A DNA stretch of 64,000 bases from Sistotremastrum niveocremeum HHB9708 (lineage: Eukaryota > Basidiomycota > Agaricomycetes > Sistotremastrales > Sistotremastraceae): NCBI GenBank assembly GCA_001630475.1, contig KV419447.1, forward strand, positions 105,175 to 169,174, in the 5' to 3' direction. Made by a program: the position numbers and the translations under genes. Below the pieces are notes generated by a model. It searched no databases. It was given only the letters and a program-made list of their open reading frames with translations, and had not been told where the DNA came from. Positions 1-11,120 of the stretch are shown here, one piece after another (the first letter of the stretch is position 1; every line of letters begins with the position of its first letter).

Positions 1-885
1 TATCTGGGTGGTATTCTGGTGTTATATTGAGTCCAGTATATATATATGAGTCAATAGACAGGAGTCATGGTAACCATGTGGGTGCCCTGAGTGAATATGT
101 GGGGATATATGAGTATATTCCAGATGTGAAAAAATAAATTCAATATCTCAAGTCCCTGGCCTGCAAATGCCAAAATACTGCCCAGGAGCCGGCGATAAAA
201 AAATGAAAAGTGTGAGAAAGGGTCTAGGAGGGGTCCAAAGGGTCCCCAGAAGCTACCCCAATGCCCCTGGATCAATATTTCTGCCAATATATGCTATTTA
301 ATGCCAGGGAAGCAGTAGAAGGCCCTGGCTGGCCTGGAATCTGCCTGAATAGGTGTATATTCCTGGGTGGTGAACCCTGATATGCAGAATCACATGAAAT
401 GGTGGTCACCATTGAATTCTCCTCAAAAATCCGCTTCTGGCAAGTATATATGGTATTTTTCATTTTTGTTTGGTCTTATTTGGTCTCTGTGACATCACGG
501 TTGGATCCTCCTTGAAAATCCGCTTCTAATGATACCCATATGTCCCTGAACAACCCCCTGTATCTGGAGATACAAAAATATCAATTATATTCGAATATAT
601 GGGCTATTTATCATCCCATGAATATTTTCGTGATTTTTCCGAATTTATTCGGATTATATTCACCCAATTATCATATTGGATCATCCCAGGGCCCAATATT
701 CACCAATATATGGCCAATATATTGCTGGGAGGCATCATTTGACAATCCCTGGAGTCGTCGTACAATCATACAATCCCTATATACAATCGTACAATCCCTG
801 CCTAGTAGTCGTACTACAATCCCCCCATGGAGTAAACACTATCATCTGTGGCCTCTGGCCAGTATAGTCAGACGATTACAGCCAT
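1..885. other. AT-rich non-coding left arm of the Plavaka element
   Basis: There is no convincing gene here. The DNA is AT-rich and full of short related words such as CCAATATATG and AATATAT. Two direct copies of a segment reading roughly TCCTYRAAAATCCGCTTCT lie near 415-437 and 508-527. This is the kind of subterminal non-coding DNA expected upstream of the transposase that starts at 886. The outer end of the element was not found and may lie left of the window. Confidence 0.45.
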
Positions 886-3262
886 ATGCCCTGCCCCACC
901 ATCCATCCCATGCCCAAAAAATTCCTATGCAAGTTCTGCAATTTCGGTTCAGATACCACTCAAGGATTCAACTATCACCGTCGAAATACTGCATGTGCCA
1001 AAAGATACGATGCGTCAGCTCAACCTCGACCTGAACATACGACCTCCGTCGAAGAACGACCTCATGAACTCGACACAGGAGGACCTCCGAGCGATAGCGA
1101 TGTGATGAATGATGCGATGGACGTGGATCCCTTTGTCTACAGCCCGGCGATTACAGGCGGGCTCCCACCATTTACTGTCACCAATTCTGCACCTGATACC
1201 ACTGGCACTGCTGCACCTGGGAATGCGACTCCAGACCCAGCTCAGGATGCAACACCTCCAGAAGTGCCGAAATCGCGAACCATACGCGTCGAGCCTTATC
1301 ATTCAATGGCGGGATCACCGATCGAACGCGCTAAATCGAAGTTCATGAAGAGACGATGGAGGGAGAGGAAAGCTCGTGAGACCGCGTATGGCTCCATGAA
1401 GTTGCCGGACAACTGGTCTCTAGCGAAATGGCTGATATTATCGGGGGCTAGTTCGGCTAAGAGGGATGAATTTTTGAAAATGGGTATCGTAAGTCCTGCC
1501 TGATTAGCCTCGCGATCGCATCGTTTCACCATCTCGATCTCCATAGATTCGAGACAACCTCGACTTGCCCTTCAAGAACGATAAGCAGCTGCTAGAACAC
1601 ATCGACGATCTACCCGAGGGACCTGCCTGGCACCACCACAACATCAAAGTTAATGGCACGAAACTCGATGATCGCGGGAAGCTCATGACTGAAGACGTTG
1701 AGCTATGGTTTCGTCCTATCAAGAAGTGCATCAAAGAACTGATCGGAGCCCCTCACCTCCGAGAGCACACTCGTTATGCTCCTGAGAAGCATTTCGACGA
1801 AGAGACCGGCGAGCGAATTTACGACGAGATGTATAGCACGGACGAGTTCGCAGAATTACAGGTCCGTCTTCCATATTTCTCTCGCTCATATCTATTGCTG
1901 ACGCATCGTGAATTCAGTCCCAATTTCCCCTTGGTGCTACTGTCGCTCCCCTTATCTTTTCCTCCGACAAAACTCAACTGTCCACTCATAGCGGCGACAA
2001 AGCGGCCTGGCCGCTATATCTAAGTCTTGGAACAACCGATAAAGCTGAGCGCCGGAAACCCAGTCAACACGCGCATATCCTCGTCGGATATCTTCCTGTG
2101 GCAAAACTCCGTTGCTTCAAGACAGCGCAGGAACGTCGAGAGCGAGGATGGGAATTATTCCACGAATCGATGCGCCTGATCCTCGAACCACTCTACAATC
2201 TCAAGACCGATACCCTCACGGACGGTTTCCCGATGGCATGTGCAGATGGGAAAGTCCGATATGTCTTCCCAGTTGTCTGGGCATACATTGCCGACTTCCC
2301 CGAACAAAGTCTTGTCACTGCTACGCTCTCTTCTCGCTGTCCCAAGTGCAAAGTCCCAGACAAACAGCGTGGCAGCTCAACTCCCTTCGACCCTCGAGAC
2401 CCCGAAGACACTCTACGCGCCTTGCATGCCTTCGCAGCTGCTGAAACGCCACAGGAGATCGAAGCCGCGAGCAAACAGATGGATATCCTAGGCTTGCGAT
2501 CGGTTCTCAAACCCTTCTGGGAAGGTCTTCCTTTCTGCAACGTCCATAACATCATCGCCCCCGATATCTTACATCAATTGCACAAGGGAGTCTTCAAGGA
2601 TCACCTCGTAAAGTGGTGTGTACAATACCTCAAGGATAAAACCAAGACATCCGACGAGATCGACGCTCGTTTCACTCGCGTTCCGGGCTTTCCAGGTCTT
2701 CGTGACTTCAAGGGAGGCATATCGCACGTCAAACAGTGGACTGGCAACGAATATAAAGCCATGGAAAAATATTTCCTTCCACTTATTGCCGATATCCCTG
2801 AACACAAAGTCGTACGAGCCGCGCGTGCCGTGCTTGACTTCATCTATTACGCTCGACTCGAACAGCACACCGACAACACTCTCGCAGCCATGCAGCTGGC
2901 CCTCGACGAATTCCATGCGAACAAAGACGAGTTCATTCGGCTCAGACTTTGCAAGAGTTTTGATATCCCGAAGCTGCACGGCATGCAGCATTATATTCAA
3001 TTCATACGAACACACGGCGCTGCCGATGGATACAATACAGAAACTTCCGAAAGATTGCATATAGATTTTGCAAAACTCGGTTATCGAGCCAGCAACAAGC
3101 GAAACTACATCAACCAGATGACAAAATGGCTCGACCGCCAGGAATCTGTCTTCAAGATGAACGTCTATCTTCAATGGCGAGCTCAAGAAGGCTCTCCACA
3201 TGTTCCTCATCAATCGCTTGTCCCTCCCCGGCACCCTTGTATTGTTGCCGGATGCCAGTGTA

Positions 3263-3530
3263 CTGTGCTCCAACAATCATATGTCCCAGTCACGCGTCAC
3301 ACTGCCTCAAATTGGGACACTAAAAAGTGTCCCGTCACTTGTCACACGAGAATTTGGGACACTTTCTATATGAAATAAAATATAAAAATTCATTTTTTCG
3401 CCCAGAAATGTGATTTGGGACACATTTTTTCCCTTGGTCACACAGAAATTCTTGGTTTGGGACAGTGGGACACTCGGTTCATTTCGGTCACATGTCACAG
3501 GGGTAGGGACACTAGTTTGTTGGAGCACAG
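3263..3530. mobile_element. 268-bp MITE (copy 1) with TA target duplication
   Basis: A short non-autonomous element with a perfect terminal inverted repeat: TACTGTGCTCCAACAA at 3261-3276 and its reverse complement at 3517-3532. The outer TA on each side is taken as the target duplication, as in Tc1/mariner-pogo relatives. The interior has no gene and repeats GTCCC/GGGAC and GTCAC/GTGAC words in both orientations. A second copy, also 268 bp, lies at 29987-30254. It is inserted in the last exon of the Plavaka transposase. Confidence 0.85.
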
Positions 3531-3728
3531 TATTGACACTGATCCTGCTACAACACGTCCAAATACCGCCAGTGCACGTCGATATCAGCTCAAGAAGGCC
3601 GCAATTCCGTACCACCTCACCACCGATCATCACCAAATGGCCCTCACGCCTGCTTATCCGAATCGACAAGTCTTCAAGATTATTCGCGAGAACCAGGCAG
3701 TTCACTTCATTGATAGTGTTTCAAAGTC

Positions 3729-3908
3729 CGGTTACGACCGGACCCTGGCCCGCCGCAGGCGCCGACCGGAAACCGGTATCGGTTGCCGGTCGCACCGAAA
3801 TAGCTCGACCGGCAACCGTGACCGCGGTCTACGGTCATAACCGGCGGTCACCGGTCCGGTTACGGTCTAGGGACCGGTCGCGTTGTTGACCGGTCACCAG
3901 ACCGGTTG
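3729..3908. repeat. CCGGT-rich subterminal array of the hAT element, left arm
   Basis: Dense copies of ACCGG/CCGGT, often as GGTCACCGG or TTGCCGGTCG, in both orientations directly inside the left terminal repeat. The right arm (5955-6115) has a matching cluster. Subterminal repeats of this kind are usually transposase binding sites in hAT elements; that role is inferred here. Confidence 0.75.
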
Positions 3909-5954
3909 CTGTGAGTTTTACGGTGATCGATCAACTATTGATAGTATTACATGCTTTGTACGACAACAGGTATATACGTTACTATTTACAAGAAAACTCA
4001 CATATGCCAACAAGATGAAGTCTTCAATGTGTGAGAATGATGGTGAACGGAAAATCCATACCTTGTCGACGAGACTGTTTGGAAGTCGAGAGCACTGAGA
4101 ACAAGGTCGGTCGAGACGGAGGGTTGATCGAGCATTGAAAGGTTCTTGACGGATTTGTGAAGAGGATACAATACATTGTCGAACGAGACGAGTCGAAATG
4201 AAGGAGGTTGAGGGAACGGAGACGGGAACGGAGACGGAGGTGGATGTCGATGAGCGTGGTAGGAAGCGAACGTTGACAAAAGCGAAGTAGTTGATGGATT
4301 TTGGAAGACACGGGTAGGTATGTATCAGCACAAATCTTCAAAAGTCTGAACAAAAGCGCACGCACCGTCAGGTTACTACCCTCACACTACCACTTCCGCA
4401 CTACCAGTACACCGCTTTCGAACTTCTATTGCCTAGACCCTCCAAGTCTTAGAATTGTCACGGACGAGGTTACGAGCATGCTGGCGAAGGATCGAGATGA
4501 AGAGGAAGAGCGAACGAACTTTGAATCGAGGGTGATGATCGACGCTCCTTGAGACTGGCGAGGCCGGCGAGAGAGAAGGGTCTATGAAGTTGTAGATGAA
4601 CTTCAAATCATACGGATGATGGTTTTGTTGAGTCGGGTGTTGATGTGAACAGTCGGTGAAGGAAGGGACAGTTGATGGGTATGGGCAGACAAAATCATTG
4701 GCGGGAGATCGAAGTTAAGTTAATAGATACGAAAAGATGTGTGCTCACCTTATAATTTGTTCACGCGTTCATCGCAGGCCTCAGAGCTCACATCGCAAAG
4801 CTCCTTTCTCTTCTCTGATATCTCTGCTCGGACGGATCTGGCTGGTCTTGATGCGACTCGGATTTTGGTTCTGATCGAAAGGATCGCTGAGTTAACAATG
4901 ATAAAGACGCCAGGAAATATGCTGAAGTAGAGTTTAGAGGGGGTTTGAGTATGCTGAGGAGAATGAATCATGTTGAGGGATGTGTAACTCATGCCAGAGG
5001 ACGCACAATGGGATGTCGCCAGCAGTGAAGAGCTTGGCGCTAAACCGCTCGACCGTTGTTCCGTTAGCTCCGTCGCTGGCCTGCTAGCTGCTCTCGCGAT
5101 GTGATCAACCCGACCTGGTCATCCCTTCTCTTCTAAGCCTCAGCAAACTTTTTGAAGATCTCAGAGATCATCTGAAAACCAACACTGCTGTCAGCTCGCG
5201 TCTCGTCGCGCTAACTTAGTGTTAGCGCGAAGGATGACTTCGCGTCATCCTGGGCATGGTCGCGTCCGTTCAACGTTCAAGGCTTCGAACTGCCTCTACA
5301 CGTCTCTCAGCCCTCTTCCAGTGTTCCTGGCTTCTCTACGTTCGCTGTCGTATAGTAGTCTCACCTCTCGCGCTGCTCGCTCTCTCGTCCCAGCAAGTCA
5401 TCGGCGCTCGATATCCAATTCTGGCGGTACGATGCGCAATGCCATTTCACGACACCATCAATTCTCACCGACTCGATAATCTCATAATACTCCGCTTACC
5501 CAGCCCTCCCCTCGCATGAACTACTTCGCTCAACCTGGCTCCGACCAACCATATCTGGATGCTACTATAACGGAAGCTGCGGTGTCACTGCGAATCACGG
5601 ACGCGGAAACGAGAAGATTGAAGGGTGATATATGATGTCGATGGGAAGGGAAATGGAGATTCAAGGGTATCGATTGCTTTCAGTTGGTTTGGAGTAGTGA
5701 GCAGTACGTCGTACTCATTTACTTTCGTTTGCACCTCTAAACTAACCTTTGTTGCGGCCGATCCTACTTAGCTAGCTTCCGTTTCCCTACCTCAATCAGT
5801 GTCATGTTGTCATACATACCATAATGACTATCCTTCGCAATCTCGCACCCTCTTTCACACCTTCAAATGTCCGAAAGTGTGGCTCTTTCAAGGACGGATC
5901 GCTCGACCCCTTTCATAATTGCGGGATGTGTTTTCATATATGTTCTCATCGGTC

Positions 5955-6115
5955 ATGACCGGTCGTGACCGGTCACGACCGGTTGTTGCTAATTTCAAGA
6001 CTTCGACTGACCGCAGACTGCAACCGTTAGGAATACGGTGTGACCGCAACCGCGGGTCCGGTCGCAACCGCTTCGGTCCGGTCACGGTTGCCGGTCATTT
6101 TCGGTCGCCGTGACT
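5955..6115. repeat. CCGGT-rich subterminal array of the hAT element, right arm
   Basis: Mirror of the left-arm cluster. It has three tandem GACCGGTCRYGACC-like units at 5956-5985, then further GGTCCGGTC and GCAACCG words up to the right terminal repeat. Confidence 0.75.
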
Positions 6116-7040
6116 GGACTTTGAAACACTATTCATTGATGCCTTCAAGCGCTTCCTTCGGACCTATCTCCAACCTTCAAGTTTGTCTGTACATCTGGAC
6201 GAGCAAACTGTATTCGACTTGTATTCCCAGATCAATCTCAAACATATCAATCCCACAAGCGTTGGTCAGGCAGACTTCCGGCAATCAGATGTCATTCGGG
6301 TGCACCCTGCTTTGTTTGAGCGAGATGGCAGGACTCTCAAAGAACATGGTGTCTTTGACACAGTCCGACTTCTTGATCCGAAGACAAATCGGCCTGGATT
6401 TCTTGGTGACTCTCTTGGTTTATTCGCGTTGAAACCATTTACTGATTCATTTGGCGGTTAGGAACGCGAGTCGCACGAGTCAAAGCCTTGTTTACCTTGC
6501 CAAGTCAATTTGGCAAGTACGACGAGCCGCTAGCCTATGTCGAGATGTTCACGGAATTCCGAACACAATCAGCCACATCAAAGCTCTATAAGATCTCACA
6601 TTCCATGGTACGTAGTGAGACAGGCCGCGAGAGGATCCGAGAGACCCACATTGTTCCTGTGACGGACTTTGTGCGCGGATGTCATTTGGTACCGGCTTTT
6701 GGGACTCGTGCTGATCGACAGTTGGACTCAGCAACAGTGCTAGAGGAGTGTTCTGACTTTTATTTCAATTCCTATGTAAACATGTATACTTGGGCTGAAG
6801 ATCACAAACTTAAATAATCAACTTTATTCCGTGCTTCATCTCAGTAGACCTACAATGCTAGACTGTATCAACAATATTGGATACCACATACATGCTCCTA
6901 GATAGAATCGAGATCACACATAGCTACGTCTAGGTCTATCTAGATTGGGCAATTTCTAGAGGCATCTAGACGGGGGTATCTAGGCTAGAGAGAAAACAGA
7001 TTCTAGGTATACCTAGGACCCAAAACAGGCATTTCCTGAT

Positions 7041-7095
7041 GCGTTACGTCACGTCACGCGATGATTTTATTCTCTCACGACAACCACGGCCTTGC
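7041..7095. repeat. GTCACGTCACG repeat, copy 1
   Basis: Reads GCGTTACGTCACGTCACGCG, then a T-rich tract and CCACGGCC. Related copies are at 19910-19960 and 23475-23525. The shared core GTTAYGTCACGTCACGC contains TGACGT-like (CRE-type) half sites. Confidence 0.6.
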
Positions 7096-8059
7096 CATGC
7101 ACCTCGACGACGTATAGCACGAATATGAATCATAGAGCCCTGGATCGAAAGGCTTCATATCAAGATTCGCAAGTCTCGTAAGTCTGGAAGTAAATGATTT
7201 TGCGAGTATGGAGCTAAATCAAAATTTGGATGTAGATGAGGTTCACAAAATTTACATCACGTTCAGCGAGGATGTAAGATGGACTGCTGAAGCTATATAA
7301 TACCGTGAGTTCGTCATATAAGATATTGGTAGAGTCTTACAGTCCTCAGAAGCTCTTCTTTGACGATACGATGGACGCGTCATCCCTCGACATCTCGCCA
7401 TTCCATTCCAACGGCAAATCTGGTCTTGTTATCCGAACCTCCAGTGCTCCCCTACCCCATAAAACATGCTCTAAACGCTACCATCGATTGTTTGCCCGGC
7501 CCTGCAGCAGCCCCTGCTTTCACTATCCCATCAATCATCCTAGCATGTAAGTCATTCGCCGAACGATTGAAGAATTCGGTGACGTGCAAAGCGAGGAGCC
7601 TCGACGTCAACGATGGGATCATTCGATTATGGTCAAACCCTCCCCTTCATCTCCACCCTGCCTCCCGAATCCCGAAGCACAAGATTCACGTCCGATCTAC
7701 ATCCTGAATCGAGCTCGGATCTCGAGAGCGTATGCCTCCGTTTTCTCGATCCCGATCCATACGCACTTGGCGACGCCTTCTCTCAAATTGGCTTGAAGTT
7801 CTTCCGGAGGATCGTGCTTCCGTCTCCTCAAGATCGAATACGAACTGACCTCGGGGTGGGATCGAAAGTTGAGAATGTAAAGGGGGGATCTTCAACTTGC
7901 TTCTTGGGCGTCTAATGTGCTTCCGCACTCGATTCTTCACTTCTTCGATCTCCTCCTTGGCTGTCAAATGCCAAGACCTCGTTTAAAGATGTCCTCCGAG
8001 TCTCTCCTCCTCTCAATGCTCTCGAACCTCGACAAGTCGAGCATATTTGCCGTGGAACC

Positions 8060-8290
8060 TCCAGAATGCCAAGCCTTTTTCTTAAATACCTTCCGCGTCT
8101 TCCCATCAATTCAGTTCTCTTCAGATCGCCGATCCATCCCTTGCGCTCCCACCATGCTGAGAGGTATAAGTAGGCCTGCTTTGCTTTCGATTCGCTCATC
8201 TCACCCCATCTACCTCGATCTACCCTCAATTCCACCGACTTATTCTCTTGGTTCACGTTCTTTCATTTTCACGGTGAGTGTTTTGATTGA
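8060..8290 (+). promoter_or_regulatory. promoter-like repeat module D
   Basis: Starts with CAGAATGCCAAG, has TATAAG at 8165-8170 and a pyrimidine-rich tract, then TCTTGGTTCACG followed by the splice-donor-like GGTGAGTG near 8274. It is the most diverged member of a set with 9585-9870, 21050-21250 and 22010-22310. Confidence 0.4.
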
Positions 8291-9584
8291 GGGGAGGTTG
8301 ACTGGTATTGATGATCCATTGTGTAGTGTGCACACGAAGGTTCTCCATCAAACATTGACAGGCCACGAGAATGGAGCCAGCTACATCAGCCCTGTAACGA
8401 CGATTCTCGTGGTGAGATTTCTGATGCTGATCCTCTCGGGCTGTCTGCTTATGGGGCTCATTCTGGCCAAAAAGATAGACGGGTTGGATCTCCCATGTTG
8501 CACAAGTCCAGTGTCTTTGTATGCTTGCTGATTCGAAAGTACGTATTTAATATCTTCCTTGACATCCGGAGATCCATACTGAAGTATTATCAGTCGCTTT
8601 GCCGTCATCTTCCGTGACATATCTACGGTCATCGCTGTGTGGATGTACGCTCTCCAAGGTCCGCACATGAGCCAAACGTAAGTCTGAGTTCATTCAAGAG
8701 TTGACTTGTTTTGACGTGCATGTATCAGGTCAATATGGCTTCCTATGCATCCCTGGAATTTCTGCACCAGATACCTGCAACTCGTAACAATCAGTTCGAT
8801 CCAGATACACGCGATCGTATGTATATAAGTATTGTCTCATTAATCTGTACCATGCTGATGCGACATCAGGATTTTGACTGATCATCGAAACTGTATCTAA
8901 TCCGTAAGTTGATCAAGTCGCTCTGCTCAGAAATAAAACTCATTGAAGGTTCGGTTCAGGTGTTCTTGATGGTTATCAACAAATCCTTACGCCACTTCCG
9001 TTGCAGACGGTTAAGTAGGTCGGCTTGGACTTCGTGTGTCCTGTACCTTCGCTTCCAGACTTTAGCCGAGTCTGGCGTGGATGTGACCGAAGAGAAGATC
9101 AGCTGGGATGTGACTGGCAGTGTTGGCGGAGTAGAGACGTCGAGAAGAACTCAGTTTCGATGTTGTGTTGTTTTATCTTTCTTGTATTGTAGTCTTGAAT
9201 AATACAACACGAATATTTGTCTGAAATATCCGACAGAAAATGAGTGCTAGTCCTGCAATCAAATCGGTGGCGAACAGAGGATCGTACAAACTCGTTACAT
9301 CATTTGGCAAGTTACGTAACATCACGCTCCGTTTCTGCTTCACGACATCCACCCATCTCAAGCATATGCTGCGTGAGATACCCGATAGCTTTAGGAAGAG
9401 CTTTCTATGCTCGGTGTGAGCATATGGGAGCGGACTGTCGTGTGGATGATCGAGACGATATCGTGGAGTTTGGGGAATGCAGGATGGGTTTGACAGACGA
9501 AAGTCAATTGGTGCGTTAGGACTATCAAGGGGAGATATGGCGCTCACGGGCATCCGGCGTACAATCGAAAGAAGTATCGGAGCC

Positions 9585-9870
9585 ATCTCGATTGACAGCT
9601 CCTCTGGAGCGCCCGTTCACCCCCTCGATCACAGCTATGGATGAAACGAATCCTCTCGATCCCGATCCCGTCTCGATCGATCGACTGAATCTTTCCGAAC
9701 GCCAAGAGCTTTCTATTTTTACCTCCCGTGTCTACCCCATGCTTGGCTTTATTCCGGCTTGGCCTTCCGGCGTTGATGTTCTGGGGGTATATAAGGAGCA
9801 CGGTTTCAGTCAAGTTTGCCCCATCTCACACTTATCTATCTCTATATCGTGGGAGTGTAATGTAGCGCAT
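9585..9870 (+). promoter_or_regulatory. promoter-like repeat module A
   Basis: Contains CCGAACGCCAAGAG near 9695, TATATAAG at 9788-9795, a CT-rich tract and CATTTCTTGGTTT near 9868. It matches module B (22010-22310) along its length, including the upstream GACAG..CT..GAGCGC segment. No intact coding sequence follows. Confidence 0.5.
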
Positions 9871-10669
9871 TTCTTGGTTTACACTTCGGCACCTTCGTCG
9901 GTCAGTTCATCCATCTATTCACTTCGTGCCCCCAGAGCTTCGAGTGACGGTGTATCTTTGTAGACTTGACTGGTTTCTTGTTACATTGTTCACACACATC
10001 ATGTCGATTTCTGTAAGGTTAAATTGTCCGGATTGGCTGTGCCTTGGTATGAGTCTCTGATTTACATCTTGATGATTGGTGTAGCTCACCTTCAGTATTC
10101 AGAGATCATCCTTTAGCATTGCGGCTCTCGATCTTTGATACCCAGGATGGCTTCTTCTCTATAACCCTGAGTGCGTTTTATGGGTGCTAGGACCCCGGCT
10201 ATATGCTGATCGTCTTGATGGTTCGTTTCGTTAATGCTTTCAGGCGTTTGAGCCCAGACTCGATGCCCCGCAACTTAGGTCCGACCTGAGTCGACGAGGT
10301 ACTGGGTGACATCCCGAGTGAGAACTTTTTCCTTTTGACAACTCGTCAGATTCACTCACTGTTCAATTTCAGGGTCCCTCACCAACCACCTCGTCGAACC
10401 TCAATCTCGCGACAAGGTGACGATCTTGACCAATAGTGAGCGGGCTCGAATATGCTTTATCATCGGACGACACTCATCTTCAGACAGCCCGTCGGACATA
10501 GAAATTACCGCTCGATTGAGCCGACACATGGTACGTCGATGAAAGACAGAGCTTTTCTTCCTTGACGTTGATCGTTGTTCGATCTGTATAGTCGATTGGC
10601 GGGGATGAGGATGTCTGAGTTCTTTTCGATGGGGTTTAACGGAGTTCTCAATGACGACCCGCGAGCGAT

Positions 10670-10965
10670 ATGGTGGGCGGATTGAGGATTTATTCCAAAG
10701 TCGCACAATTTGCCATTTTGGCAGGGAATCCGAGGTCCGAGTCGCATGATCGCATGATCGCACGATCGCATCTTTTTTCATGCGAGATTCTCGTTTTGCG
10801 AAGTTGCGTACGAGAATAATGCGAGTCTACAGAATGTTTCTACTAAGTAAAATAATCGATGTAAATTGTCTCGGTCACTAATGTGAACTTTCGTTTTTGC
10901 GATCGTGCGATCAGGCGATCAAGTGATTATGCGATCAGGCGATCAAGCGATCATGCGACCAGTGT
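10670..10965 (+). repeat. left terminal and subterminal repeat arm of the four-gene transposon
   Basis: A 24-bp terminal repeat, then clusters of GCGATCATGCGATC-like words at 10736-10770 and 10897-10958 (units such as GCGATCAGGCGATCAAG). The right arm carries the same GATC-type words in mirror position. These are candidate transposase binding sites. Confidence 0.8.
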
Positions 10966-11120
10966 GTAAACAGTTCAATACCCTTCAAGTCCATTCATAT
11001 CTCATTGAGATATCATGCATTGGGCTGTGAATTCTAGTTTAGCCTGGCCTCAATACCCGATCGGGGAAACAGCGCAAACAAAGGCAAACAACATCCACCA
11101 AGTCATCCACCACCACCAGT

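Larger units (their letters stand above)
3714..6131. mobile_element. non-autonomous hAT-type element, 2,418 bp
   Basis: The ends are TAGTGTTTCAAAGTCC at 3714-3729 and its reverse complement at 6116-6131. The element is flanked by identical 8-bp duplications TTCATTGA (3706-3713 and 6132-6139). An 8-bp duplication and a TAGTGTT-type start fit the hAT superfamily. Both subterminal arms (about 3729-3908 and 5955-6115) are packed with ACCGG/CCGGT words. No hAT transposase is visible inside. The middle (about 3930-5930) shows only short open frames. Some, such as the minus-strand frame 4992-4750, end at a good splice donor, which could mean captured host gene pieces, but I cannot name them. It splits the Plavaka transposase gene. 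Confidence 0.85.
886..6817 (+). pseudogene. Plavaka-family DNA transposase, interrupted by two insertions and frameshifted
   Basis: This is the transposase gene of a CACTA-like (CMC) Plavaka DNA transposon, the family common in mushroom-forming fungi. Exon 1 (886-1488) opens with a C2H2/C2HC-like finger (CKFC, then H and C about 15-20 residues on). Introns are 1489-1546 and 1862-1917. The third exon holds typical family stretches: GDKAAWPLYLSLG, HILVGYLPVAKL, CPKC near 2340 and the transposase core up to about 3200. A MITE occupies 3263-3530; with one TA kept, the frame joins exactly. A hAT-type element occupies 3714-6131; with one 8-bp duplication kept, the frame again joins exactly (HFID then AFKRFL). 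The frame then shifts by one near 6455-6461, and the conserved C-terminus (LPSQFGKYDEPLAYVEMF) continues to a stop at 6815-6817. The copy is dead, but the intact frame across both insertions shows they came late. Confidence 0.88.
6818..10669. other. gene-poor stretch with diverged promoter-like repeats
   Basis: I see no supportable gene. 6890-7020 holds repeated TCTAG/CTAGA words and may be the right subterminal part of the Plavaka element. A GTCACGTCACG-type repeat lies at 7041-7095. Two modules with a TATA box followed by a CT-rich tract lie at about 8060-8290 and 9585-9870. Open frames here are short and do not resemble known proteins. Several good splice-site words between 8280 and 8930 suggest a decayed spliced gene. 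Confidence 0.5.
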
